DNA from: an uncultured Pelagibacteraceae bacterium
GTDB taxonomy: Bacteria; Pseudomonadota; Alphaproteobacteria; Pelagibacterales; Pelagibacteraceae
Direction of reading: 5' to 3'
Assembly: GCA_902635865.1 (NCBI GenBank)
Contig: CACPPD010000001.1
Location: 124,001 to 188,000, forward strand
Length of the DNA: 64,000 nt
Below the pieces are notes generated by a model. It ran no database searches and was not told the origin of the DNA. It was given only the letters and a program-made list of their open reading frames with translations. Of the stretch, positions 17,085-25,388 are shown piece by piece (positions within the stretch are counted from its first letter, which is position 1; the number at the start of each line of letters is the position of its first letter). A program made the translations under genes and the position numbers.

Positions 17085-18163
17085 TGAATCTGGTTGCAAA
17101 ACATTTAACTTACAAACCTGATGATCAGTATCATCTTAATGATGTTTCTTTTAATTTTGAAAAAGGGAAACTATATACTATTCTTGGACGTACATTATCT
17201 GGCAAAACAACACTATTAAAGGCAATAGCTGGTTTATTAAGTCCAGATAGTGGAAATATAAATTTTGAAGATAAAAATTTTAGCAAAGTCCCGGTATGGG
17301 AAAGAAATGTTGCTATGGTTTATCAGCAATTTATCAATTACCCTCATTTGAGTGTTTATGAAAATATTTCATTTCCTCTTAAACAGAGAAAATTAAATGA
17401 GGAAAATATAAAAAAGAACGTTGACGCTGCTTTAAAAACGGTTGGTTTATTAGGTTTTGAAAATAGAAAAATCCAAGAATTGTCTGGAGGACAGCAACAA
17501 AGGGTAGCATTAGCAAGATCACTTGCGAAAAAAGCAAAAATCTTATTATTAGATGAACCTCTTGTTAACCTTGATTATAAACTTCGTGAACAACTCAGAG
17601 AGGAATTTAAAACCATATTTAATGAGGGATTGGCTAATGAGACTATTTTAATTTACTCAACCACTGACCCACAAGAAGTTATGGAATTAAATGGAGAGGT
17701 AATTGTACTTGATGAGGGTAAAGTTTTACAAACAGGTCCAGCTAAAGATATTTTTGAAAATCCTATTAACCTCAAAGTTGCTGAAATTTCAAATGATCCT
17801 CCAATGAATATTATAAATGGCTTAAAAATTGATGGTAAAATTACATTCGAAAATATCAACATCAAACTACCAAAACATTTATCTCAATTAGAAAACAAAA
17901 ATTATAATTTTGGAATTAGATCCTCAGAAATTAAGCTTAGTGATGGCGGTGAGGAATTTGAAATAGAGTTAGCAGAAATTAGTGGGTCAGAAACATTATT
18001 ACATTTAAAAAGAGGAAGTACAAAAGTTATTGCATTGATTGAAGAAGTTATGAATTTTAAAATTCATGAAAAAGTAAAAGTTGAGTTCAATTCTGATAAA
18101 TTTTATGTTTTTGCAGAAGATGGAAAATTAATCTCATCACCATTCAGGATTAAGAATGGCTAA
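17084..18163 (+). CDS. ABC transporter ATPase subunit A (H-loop histidine missing)
   Basis: A 359-residue MalK/UgpC-type ATPase with an N-terminal nucleotide-binding domain and a C-terminal OB-type regulatory domain. Walker A is GRTLSGKT (35-42), the Q-loop is Q81, the signature LSGGQ (133-137) is perfect, and Walker B ends at D157-E158. The switch histidine is replaced: the usual THD reads TTD with T194. Its partner ATPase, the next gene, has the opposite pattern (good histidine, ruined signature), which implies an asymmetric heterodimer. The frame overlaps the next gene by eight bases. Confidence 0.9.
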   Translation: MNLVAKHLTYKPDDQYHLNDVSFNFEKGKLYTILGRTLSGKTTLLKAIAGLLSPDSGNINFEDKNFSKVPVWERNVAMVYQQFINYPHLSVYENISFPLKQRKLNEENIKKNVDAALKTVGLLGFENRKIQELSGGQQQRVALARSLAKKAKILLLDEPLVNLDYKLREQLREEFKTIFNEGLANETILIYSTTDPQEVMELNGEVIVLDEGKVLQTGPAKDIFENPINLKVAEISNDPPMNIINGLKIDGKITFENINIKLPKHLSQLENKNYNFGIRSSEIKLSDGGEEFEIELAEISGSETLLHLKRGSTKVIALIEEVMNFKIHEKVKVEFNSDKFYVFAEDGKLISSPFRIKNG

Positions 18164-19229
18164 AATAGATCTATCAAATATCTCACATACTTATAATCCA
18201 AAAGATTTAGAACCTACTTATGCTTTAAATCCATTTTCGATGACATGGGAAAATGGTAAACGTTACGCAATACTTGGACCATCTGGTTGTGGAAAAACAA
18301 CTATGTTAAATATTGTATCAGGCTTAATAAAGCCTACTCAAGGCAGGATATTGTTTGATAATGAAGATGTAACTAGCCAAAAAACTGAAAATAGAAATAT
18401 TTCGCAAGTATTTCAGTTTCCAGTAATTTACAACACAATGTCAGTATATGATAATTTAGCGTTCCCATTAAAATGTAGAGATTTTGAAAAGAATAAAATT
18501 GAAGAGAGAGTTCGATCTGTATCTGAAACATTAAATCTTTCTTCATTTCTCAACATGCCCGCAAGGAAACTCACAGCAGATCAAAAACAACTCATTTCCT
18601 TAGGAAGAGGATTAGTAAGGGAAGATGTAGCTGCTGTATTAATGGATGAACCATTAACAGTAATTGATCCAGACTTAAAATTTAGATTGAGAAGAAATTT
18701 AAAAGAAATTAATGAAGAATATAAAACAACATTGGTTTATGTTACTCATGATCAAAATGAGGCAATGACATTTGCTGATAACATTATTGTAATGGACCAA
18801 GGTGAAATAGTTCAGGTTGGGCTTCCCAAAGATTTATTTGAGAGACCTAAAACTACTTTTGTTGGCTATTTTATTGGTTCTCCTGCAATGAACTTATTTG
18901 AAAGCCAATTACACACAGAGAATAGTGTAAAAATTAATGACACGACAATAAAAACAAATACAAATTTATCAAAATTGAAAAATAACAATATAAAATTAGG
19001 TATTAGATCAGAATTTGTAAAAGTTGCAAAAGATGAAAGTGAGAATTTGGTGGAAGTTAATATTCAAAAAATAGAAGACTTTGGAAACTTCAAACTATTA
19101 ACCACAAAAATGGGTCAACTAACAATAAAGTCAAAAATCAATAGAGAGATTGAAATTGCTAACGATAAGGTAAAATTACATTTTCCTCCCGAAAAATGTT
19201 GTGTATATCAAAATAATAAATTGATCTAA
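18156..19229 (+). CDS. ABC transporter ATPase subunit B (degenerate signature motif)
   Basis: A 357-residue MalK/UgpC-type ATPase. Walker A GPSGCGKT (41-48), Q-loop Q87, Walker B glutamate E165 and switch histidine H198 (VTHDQNEA) are all intact. The signature that should read LSGGQ is instead LTADQ (139-143), and the D-loop is TVID. In a dimer with the preceding subunit, one composite site would be fully consensus (this Walker A with the partner's LSGGQ) and the other degenerate. It ends the ABC operon. The C-terminal regulatory domain (about 235-357) is present. Confidence 0.9.
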   Translation: MAKIDLSNISHTYNPKDLEPTYALNPFSMTWENGKRYAILGPSGCGKTTMLNIVSGLIKPTQGRILFDNEDVTSQKTENRNISQVFQFPVIYNTMSVYDNLAFPLKCRDFEKNKIEERVRSVSETLNLSSFLNMPARKLTADQKQLISLGRGLVREDVAAVLMDEPLTVIDPDLKFRLRRNLKEINEEYKTTLVYVTHDQNEAMTFADNIIVMDQGEIVQVGLPKDLFERPKTTFVGYFIGSPAMNLFESQLHTENSVKINDTTIKTNTNLSKLKNNNIKLGIRSEFVKVAKDESENLVEVNIQKIEDFGNFKLLTTKMGQLTIKSKINREIEIANDKVKLHFPPEKCCVYQNNKLI

Positions 19230-19338
19230 GTAAATTTCTACTCAGGATTGTAAAAAAATTTAATTAGCTTTAAATAGTGACAATCTGTGCCTCTTTTTAG
19301 AAAGACTCTAATATGAAACTATGTTTTACTTCGCGATA

Positions 19339-19348
19339 GTTAATTAAC
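19339..19348. promoter_or_regulatory. 10-bp palindrome shared by both TRAP leaders (copy 1)
   Basis: GTTAATTAAC is its own reverse complement and lies 13 bases before the ATG of the first TRAP binding protein, directly before the Shine-Dalgarno GAGGAGA. The same 10-mer precedes the second TRAP binding protein. It could be an operator or part of a shared leader inherited by duplication. AT-rich palindromes also arise by chance here. Confidence 0.35.
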
Positions 19349-19361
19349 TAGAGGAGAAGAA

Positions 19362-20519
19362 ATGATTAAAAATAAAAAATCATTGAAGGGTTCTAAAACT
19401 CCTTCAAGAAGAAAGTTCTTCAAAGCCGCAGCAGCAACTGGTGCAGCCGCAGCAACAGCTGTAGCAATGCCAAATGTTGCTTTTGGTGCTCCACAAACAT
19501 TAAAGATGCAAGCAGCATGGCCATCAGGTGCTAACATCTTTTTTGAAATGGCCGGAGACTACGCCAAAATGGTTGGAGACATGTCAGGTGGAAGTTTAAA
19601 AATTGATCTTCAGCCTGTTGGAGCAGTTGTAAAAACTGGAGAAATTGGACAAGCTGTAAGTGATGGTGTCCTTGATATGGGACACTGGGTTACTGCTTAT
19701 TGGTATGGAAAAAATCCTGCCGCGTCTCTTTTCGGAACTGGCCCATCTTACGGTCTATCATCTCAAGAAGTAATGGCTTGGATGGAAGAAGGTGGTGGAA
19801 GAGCATTGTATGAAGAAACATTAGCAAAAGTTGGATACGACTATGTTGGTGTTTTTGCGATGCCTATGCCAGCTCAACCATTTGGTTGGTTTAAAAAGAA
19901 CGTAACTAAAGTAAGTGACGTTAAAGGTATGAAGTATAGAACAGTTGGTCTTGCAACTAACGTTCTTACTGCAATGGGTATGGTAGTTAGACAATTACCA
20001 GGTGGTGAAATTCAGCCAGCTATGAAAACTGGTTTGATTGAAGCTGCAGAGTTTAACAACCCTACTTCAGACTCTCAATTTGGAATGCAAGATGTTTCTA
20101 AGCATTATCACTTAGGATCTTTCCACCAATCACAAGAGATGTTTGAAATACCTATTAACAAAAAAACATTTAATAGCTTATCTCCTGCAAACCAAGCAAT
20201 ATTAAAAAATGCTTCGTATGCAGCAAATACCGCTAACTACTTTAAAGCTTTGGTAAGATACTCAGCTGATTTATCTAAATTGATGAATGAGCATAAAGTA
20301 AACGTTTACCAAACTTCAGATGCAATTTTAGCAGAGCAGTTAAAAGGTTGGGATAAAGTTGTAGGTGATTTCTCTTCTAAAGATCCATTCTTTAAGAAGA
20401 TTGTTGATTCACAAAAAGCTTACGCGAAAAGAGTAATGAAATACTTACTAATGAATCAGCCTAACTACAGACTTGCTTATGAAAATGAGTTTGGTCCGTT
20501 AGCGAAAGTTAAAATCTAA
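19362..20519 (+). CDS. TRAP transporter solute-binding protein (DctP family), system 1
   Basis: A 385-residue periplasmic binding protein of a tripartite TRAP importer. The N terminus carries a Tat-type twin-arginine signal (PSRRKFFKAAAATG, about 14-27) and a likely cleavage site near residue 43 (AFGA). The conserved TRAP substrate arginine appears in GMKYRTVG. The ligand-pocket segment AAEFNNPTSD differs from the EW pair of TakP-type keto acid binders, so the ligand probably differs from that of system 2. A strong Shine-Dalgarno (GAGGAGAAG) precedes the ATG, and a strong terminator follows, both fitting abundant expression. Confidence 0.9.
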   Translation: MIKNKKSLKGSKTPSRRKFFKAAAATGAAAATAVAMPNVAFGAPQTLKMQAAWPSGANIFFEMAGDYAKMVGDMSGGSLKIDLQPVGAVVKTGEIGQAVSDGVLDMGHWVTAYWYGKNPAASLFGTGPSYGLSSQEVMAWMEEGGGRALYEETLAKVGYDYVGVFAMPMPAQPFGWFKKNVTKVSDVKGMKYRTVGLATNVLTAMGMVVRQLPGGEIQPAMKTGLIEAAEFNNPTSDSQFGMQDVSKHYHLGSFHQSQEMFEIPINKKTFNSLSPANQAILKNASYAANTANYFKALVRYSADLSKLMNEHKVNVYQTSDAILAEQLKGWDKVVGDFSSKDPFFKKIVDSQKAYAKRVMKYLLMNQPNYRLAYENEFGPLAKVKI

Positions 20520-20540
20520 GGTTCAAATATATAAAAAATT

Positions 20541-20568
20541 AAGGGGGCTTTTTAGCCCCCTTTTTTTT
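20541..20568 (+). terminator. Rho-independent (partial) terminator after TRAP binding protein 1
   Basis: The stem GGGGGCT (20543-20549) pairs with AGCCCCC (20554-20560) around a TTTT loop and extends by two A-T pairs. It is followed by a run of eight T (20561-20568). This is a textbook intrinsic terminator between the binding protein and its permease genes, so it probably lets most transcripts stop after the binding protein. Confidence 0.9.
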
Positions 20569-20608
20569 AATTGAATTAATTAAGAAAATTAAGATAAGTT
20601 AGTTAAAT

Positions 20609-21193
20609 ATGTACTCTTATATAAAATTTGCAGATACCCTTAGTACCTCAATGGGTAAAGCCTTCTCATGGTGCATAGTAATTTTGATGGGAGGAACATG
20701 TTATGAGGTTATCATGGCTTACGCATTTAATGCTCCTACTTTATGGAATTTTGATTTCAGTTTACAAATGTACGGAGCGATATTTATGATGGCTGGAGCT
20801 TACACTTTAGCAACAGAAGCTCACGTTAGAGGAGATGTTATTTACAGATTGTTCCCAACTAAAGTTCAAGGATGGATTGATTTAATATTATATTTCATCT
20901 TCTTTTTTCCAGGGGTGATTGCACTTGCATTTTATGGATATGAATATGCAGCTAAAGCATGGATGGTGAAAGAAACAAGTTGGAATAGTCCAGCACAAAT
21001 TCAAATTTATATGGCAAAATCATTAATACCTTTATCAGGCATACTTCTTACACTCCAAGGAATTAGTGAAGTATTTAGAGCAATTATTTGTATTAGAACA
21101 GGACATTGGCCAGAGAGAGATGCTGGTGCTGAAGAAACTGAAAAAATTTTAATGAGAAAATCTAAAGAGGAAGAAAAAATAGATGTTGTTTAG
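20609..21193 (+). CDS. TRAP transporter small permease (DctQ), system 1
   Basis: A 194-residue membrane protein with four predicted helices, the usual size for DctQ. The family pattern GAYTLATEAHVRGDVIYR (about 70-87) is clear. It couples the binding protein to the large permease in Na+-driven solute uptake. A charged cytoplasmic tail (about 165-194) follows the last helix. The gene overlaps dctM by 11 bases. Confidence 0.9.
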   Translation: MYSYIKFADTLSTSMGKAFSWCIVILMGGTCYEVIMAYAFNAPTLWNFDFSLQMYGAIFMMAGAYTLATEAHVRGDVIYRLFPTKVQGWIDLILYFIFFFPGVIALAFYGYEYAAKAWMVKETSWNSPAQIQIYMAKSLIPLSGILLTLQGISEVFRAIICIRTGHWPERDAGAEETEKILMRKSKEEEKIDVV

Positions 21194-22544
21194 TTTAACA
21201 AATCCAGAAATTGCTATTTTAATGATGGTGATATTTCTGTTTGCTGTATTACTCGGATTTCCTATTGCATTTACTTTAATGGCAATGGGTTTAGGATTTG
21301 GGTATTACGCATATTTTGATCCGTCAAGAATGGATCATCTATTAGACAATAGGATATTTAATTTATTTGTTTCAAATACCTACTCTGTGATGGATAATCA
21401 TGTCCTCACCGCCGTACCTTTGTTTTTATTTATGGGATATTTAGTTGAAAGAGCAGGTATAGTTGCAAGATTATTTTATGCCATAAGACTTGCATCTCAT
21501 TCTCTTCCAGCATCAATGGCAGTTGCTGCCCTAGTTACTTGCACTTTATTTTCTACAGCAACGGGTATAATTGGAGCAGTTGTGACTTTAATGGGTTTGC
21601 TTGCTTGGCCTGCAATGGTCAAAGCTGGTTATGATAAAAAATTTGCATCAGGAGTAATATGTGCTGGAGGATGTTTAGGAATTTTAATTCCTCCTAGCAT
21701 TATGCTTATTGTTTATGCAGTAATAGCTCAGTTATCTCCATTAAGATTATTTGCAGCAGCAATATTTCCTGGTTTGATGTTAGCAGGTTTATATATTTTA
21801 TATGCAATTATTTTGGCTTATTTTAATCCATCAGTTGCACCTAAGCCTCCTAAAGAAGAAATTCCACCAAGATCAGTAATTTTAAAAGAAGTTTTGGTTT
21901 CATTCTTACCATTATTTTCATTAATTATTTTGGTATTAGGAAGCATTCTTGCTGGCTTAGCTACCCCAGCAGAAGCTGCAGGTGTTGGAGCTTTTGGAGC
22001 GTTAGTTTTATCTTTCTTTTATAAATCTCTAAAATGGAAAAATTTTAAAGAGTCAGTATTTCTTACTGCAAAAACTACCGCAATGATTATGTGGTTGTTT
22101 ATTGGATCTTGGACGTTTGCGTCAGTATTTTCATATTTAGGAGGACATGAAGTATTTGAGCATTTTTTTAAATCAATGAATATACAACCTTGGCAATTTT
22201 TAGTCATTACACAAATTATAATTTTCTTATTAGGCTGGCCATTAGAGTGGACAGAAATATTAATTATATTTGTTCCAATATTTTTACCTTTAGTAGAATT
22301 TTTTGGAGTTAACCCTTATTTTTTTGCAATGCTAATTGCTTTAAATTTACAAACATCATTTTTAACTCCCCCCATGGCCATGTCGGCTTATTACTTAAAA
22401 GGTGTACAATCTAAAAATGTTGAATTAATTGAGGTATTTAAAGGCATCATGCCATTCTTAGCGATTGTTATTTTTGGAATGGTTTTAATGTATTTATTTC
22501 CAGGTATAGCTTTGTGGTTACCTGATCAATTATTTGCTAACTAA
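21183..22544 (+). CDS. TRAP transporter large permease (DctM), system 1
   Basis: A 453-residue ion transporter superfamily permease with about 12-13 helices, the usual DctM length. Characteristic segments are DNHVLTAVPLFLFMGYL, FSTATGIIGAVVTLMG and NLQTSFLTPPMAMSAYYLKG. It carries the Na+ and substrate sites of the importer. An amidase gene starts four bases after its stop, so an amide or a compound processed by amidase could be related to the ligand; this is inference only. Confidence 0.92.
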   Translation: MLFSLTNPEIAILMMVIFLFAVLLGFPIAFTLMAMGLGFGYYAYFDPSRMDHLLDNRIFNLFVSNTYSVMDNHVLTAVPLFLFMGYLVERAGIVARLFYAIRLASHSLPASMAVAALVTCTLFSTATGIIGAVVTLMGLLAWPAMVKAGYDKKFASGVICAGGCLGILIPPSIMLIVYAVIAQLSPLRLFAAAIFPGLMLAGLYILYAIILAYFNPSVAPKPPKEEIPPRSVILKEVLVSFLPLFSLIILVLGSILAGLATPAEAAGVGAFGALVLSFFYKSLKWKNFKESVFLTAKTTAMIMWLFIGSWTFASVFSYLGGHEVFEHFFKSMNIQPWQFLVITQIIIFLLGWPLEWTEILIIFVPIFLPLVEFFGVNPYFFAMLIALNLQTSFLTPPMAMSAYYLKGVQSKNVELIEVFKGIMPFLAIVIFGMVLMYLFPGIALWLPDQLFAN

Positions 22545-22548
22545 CTTG

Positions 22549-23886
22549 ATGAATGAAATTGTAAATTTTTCTGTTCAAGAATTAATAAATAAAATTTCAA
22601 ATTCTCAAATTACTTCTGTCGAAATATGTGAAGCATATATTGAGAGAATTAATAAGTTTGAAAAAGATGTAAATGCTTGGGCTTTTTTTGACAAAGAATT
22701 GCTATTGGAAAAAGCCAAAGAGTCAGATGCTTACAAAAAATCTGGAAAACCCATTGGTCCACTACATGGTATTCCTGTAGCTGTTAAAGATATTGTTGGT
22801 ACTTTAGATATGCCAACTGAATGTGGTACACCGATAAGAAAAGGCAAATCTTATTCACAGAATGCAGAAATAGTTGATTTATTAACTTCTTCAGGAGCTA
22901 TTGTGATGGGTAAAACTGTTACTACTGAATTAGCATATTTAAATCCCTCCAAAACAAAAAATCCACACGATTATTCACGAACACCAGGAGGATCATCAAG
23001 TGGTTCTGCTGCAGTTATCGCATCTTATATGGCTCCACTTTCAATAGGATCACAAACTGGTGGCTCAATAATTAGACCAGCATCTTATTGCGGTGTTGTT
23101 GGATACAAACCTTCATTTGGTTTGATTTCTAGAAATGGAGTATTAAAGACTTCCGAAAAACTTGACCATTTAGGAGTTTTTGGAAAAACAGTTGAGGACA
23201 TAGCTTATTTAGTTAAAGAGTTAATTAAAAAAGACTCCCATGACCCTGCCACTGTTTATTATTCTTCAAATAATATGGTCGACGCTGTAAAAAAAGGTCC
23301 TTTATATGAACCCAAGTTCATATTTTATAAAACCGAATTTTGGAAAGCAATTGACAAAAAATCTAAGGAAGCTTTTGAATATTTTATAAAGTCATTTAAA
23401 AAAAATATTGAAGTTCATGATACTCCGTCTTATTTTAAAGATATCCACAAATATCATCAAATAATTTATGAAACTGATCTAGCTAATAATTTTAGTGATT
23501 ATTACAAAAATTATAAATCAAAACTTTCAAAAATTATGCAAACTGCAATTTCAAATGGAAGAAAACATTCTGCAAGAGAATATGCTGAAGCAATTGATTT
23601 TATGAAAAGAAGCTATGATTCTTATAAAGAAGTATTTGAGGACTATCACGGGGTTTTATCGCCATCCAGCCCAGGTGTTGCTCTTAAGGGTCTTAAAAGC
23701 ACTGGATCAGCTGATTTCAATAAAGTTTGGTCTTACCTAGGAACGCCTTGTATTTCACTTCCTTTACTTCAAGGCGAAAATAATTTACCATTAGGCATTC
23801 AAGTTATTGGAGAGAAATATGACGATAATCGTTTCTTAGGAGTTTCCAGTTGGCTTGAAAAGGAAAGTGAGAAATTTAATGAATAA
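22549..23886 (+). CDS. Amidase signature family hydrolase
   Basis: A 445-residue amidase signature enzyme. The Ser-cisSer-Lys triad can be placed at K80 (PVAVKDI), S149 (PGGSSSGS) and S173 (TGGSIIRPAS). The length and N-terminal pattern resemble GatA-like and general aliphatic or indole amidases, but no gatB or gatC is near, so a catabolic amidase is more likely than the tRNA amidotransferase subunit. I chose ATG 22549; a TTG at 22534 would add five residues and overlap dctM. It appears to be the last enzyme gene of the first TRAP operon and overlaps the next small gene. Confidence 0.85.
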   Translation: MNEIVNFSVQELINKISNSQITSVEICEAYIERINKFEKDVNAWAFFDKELLLEKAKESDAYKKSGKPIGPLHGIPVAVKDIVGTLDMPTECGTPIRKGKSYSQNAEIVDLLTSSGAIVMGKTVTTELAYLNPSKTKNPHDYSRTPGGSSSGSAAVIASYMAPLSIGSQTGGSIIRPASYCGVVGYKPSFGLISRNGVLKTSEKLDHLGVFGKTVEDIAYLVKELIKKDSHDPATVYYSSNNMVDAVKKGPLYEPKFIFYKTEFWKAIDKKSKEAFEYFIKSFKKNIEVHDTPSYFKDIHKYHQIIYETDLANNFSDYYKNYKSKLSKIMQTAISNGRKHSAREYAEAIDFMKRSYDSYKEVFEDYHGVLSPSSPGVALKGLKSTGSADFNKVWSYLGTPCISLPLLQGENNLPLGIQVIGEKYDDNRFLGVSSWLEKESEKFNE

Positions 23887-24055
23887 ACTTGTAACACTAA
23901 TAGGACTTTCTTTTGCAATCTTTTTTCTTATAGGTTTAGCAACAACGCTTACTAGATCTATGATGATAGGTTTCTTTGATGTGTTACCAGTTTATATATT
24001 GATGATACTTGCGATATCGATGATGTTATACGAAGCCTTTTTTGACAAAAAATAA
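23879..24055 (+). CDS. Small membrane protein of unknown function
   Basis: A 58-residue protein with two hydrophobic segments (about 3-22 and 31-51) and a charged C-terminal end (EAFFDKK). The ATG at 23879 overlaps the amidase stop by eight bases, suggesting coupled translation. I do not recognise a family. An ATG further upstream at 23855 would add eight residues, but the overlap start fits local practice better. It could be an accessory subunit of the neighbouring TRAP systems or unrelated. Confidence 0.6.
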   Translation: MNKLVTLIGLSFAIFFLIGLATTLTRSMMIGFFDVLPVYILMILAISMMLYEAFFDKK

Positions 24056-24115
24056 ATTTTAATAATTTCTTAATTTACTACCTCTGATTGTATTATATTC
24101 TTTAATAGGAATTTT

Positions 24116-24125
24116 AGTCTAGACT
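24116..24125. promoter_or_regulatory. Perfect 10-bp palindrome upstream of TRAP system 2
   Basis: AGTCTAGACT is its own reverse complement and is flanked by TTT and TAAA, so symmetry nearly extends further. It lies about 60 bases before the ATG of the second TRAP binding protein, in the region where a promoter would be expected, and is a candidate operator. Confidence 0.35.
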
Positions 24126-24155
24126 TAAACGTCCAATTGTAATTTAATCTATAAA

Positions 24156-24165
24156 GTTAATTAAC
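24156..24165. promoter_or_regulatory. 10-bp palindrome shared by both TRAP leaders (copy 2)
   Basis: A second GTTAATTAAC, 18 bases before the start of the second TRAP binding protein and just before its Shine-Dalgarno AGAGGAGA. It matches the copy at 19339-19348 exactly. Confidence 0.35.
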
Positions 24166-24183
24166 AAAGAAGAGGAGATACTA

Positions 24184-25317
24184 ATGATTAAAGAAAAAAA
24201 ATCATTGAAGGTTTCTAGATCACCTTCAAGAAGAAAGTTCTTTAAAACTGCAGCTGCGACTGGTGTTGCTGCTGTTGCAGCATCATCTTTATCTGCTCCA
24301 GCTGTTGCCAAAGAGAGAATAGAAGCTTCTATGGTAGCAACTTGGCCAAGAGATTTTCCAGGCCTTGGAACTGGTGCACAAAGACTTGCTCAAAGATTGA
24401 GTGATATGAGTGACGGTAGAATTCAAGTTACTTATTATGCTGCTAATGAAAGGGTAAAAGCATTTGACTCGTTTGATGAAGTTGCTTCAGGAAATTCTCA
24501 AATGTATCACGGTGCTGATTACTACTGGGTTAAAAAACACCCTGCATTTGGATATTTTACTGCCGTTCCATTTGGTTTCACATATGCTGAAATGAATGCG
24601 TGGTTAAAATTTGCTGGTGGACAAGAGCTGTGGGATGAATTGACAGATGATTTCGGAACACAAAGTTTTGCTGCTGGTAACACCGGAGTGCAAATGGGTG
24701 GTTGGTTTAACAAAAAAATTAGATCAGCTAATGATATTAAGGGTTTAAAAATGCGTATGCCTGGTTTAGGTGGACAAGTACTTGGAAAACTTGGTGGTTC
24801 TCCAATTTCACTTCCAGGTGGACAAATTTATGAAAACCTTGTGTCTGGTGCAATTGATGCAACGGAATGGGTAGGACCTTGGAATGATGAGGCTTTCAAG
24901 TTTTATGAAGCAGCCAAGTATTATTATTATCCAGGAATGCACGAGCCAGGATCTACATTAGCTTGTGGAGTTAACAAGTCATGGTTTACAAGTCTAACTA
25001 AGTCAGACCAGTTAACTATTAAAACTGCGTGTGATTGGGCTGATACAACTACAATGGCTGAGTATAATGCTAAAAATGGAGCTGCACTTGCTCGTTTAGT
25101 AAATGAGAATGGTGTCAAACTTGAGAAGTTTAATGATAAAGTTTATGACGCTTTTGCAAAAGGTGCTGCGGAAGTTTTTGATGAAGTTCAGCAACATAGT
25201 GCTCTTGCTAAGAAAGTACATGATGCCTTTATTAAAGGACGAAAAGAAATAGGTGCTTGGACAAACTTGTCTGATTCCCCTTACATTTCTCAAAGAAATA
25301 GAGCATTAGGAGTATAA
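24184..25317 (+). CDS. TRAP transporter solute-binding protein, TakP-like (2-oxoacid type), system 2
   Basis: A 377-residue binding protein with a twin-arginine signal almost identical to that of system 1 (PSRRKFFKTAAATG). The mature part is of a different subfamily. Landmarks described for the alpha-keto acid binder TakP can be matched: R191 in GLKMRMPG, E228-W229 in ATEWVGPWND, and E254 in GMHEPGS. I infer a pyruvate or other 2-oxoacid ligand bound together with Na+, at moderate confidence. A strong terminator follows before the permease genes. Confidence 0.88.
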   Translation: MIKEKKSLKVSRSPSRRKFFKTAAATGVAAVAASSLSAPAVAKERIEASMVATWPRDFPGLGTGAQRLAQRLSDMSDGRIQVTYYAANERVKAFDSFDEVASGNSQMYHGADYYWVKKHPAFGYFTAVPFGFTYAEMNAWLKFAGGQELWDELTDDFGTQSFAAGNTGVQMGGWFNKKIRSANDIKGLKMRMPGLGGQVLGKLGGSPISLPGGQIYENLVSGAIDATEWVGPWNDEAFKFYEAAKYYYYPGMHEPGSTLACGVNKSWFTSLTKSDQLTIKTACDWADTTTMAEYNAKNGAALARLVNENGVKLEKFNDKVYDAFAKGAAEVFDEVQQHSALAKKVHDAFIKGRKEIGAWTNLSDSPYISQRNRALGV

Positions 25318-25336
25318 TTTAATTCTAATTAATACT

Positions 25337-25364
25337 AGAGGGCCCTTTAATGGGCCCTCTTTTT
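25337..25364 (+). terminator. Intrinsic (partial) terminator after TRAP binding protein 2
   Basis: The stem AGAGGGCCC (25337-25345) pairs perfectly with GGGCCCTCT (25352-25360) around a six-base loop, followed by TTTT. Placed between the binding protein and its permeases, it mirrors the arrangement in TRAP system 1 and in the ABC operon. Confidence 0.85.
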
Positions 25365-25388
25365 ATATATCATTAAAAGTTTTGTAAT

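Noticed and set aside
19246..19285. Inverted repeat GATTGT/ACAATC upstream of TRAP system 1
   Set aside because: Six-base arms 28 bases apart without extension. Too weak to call an operator.
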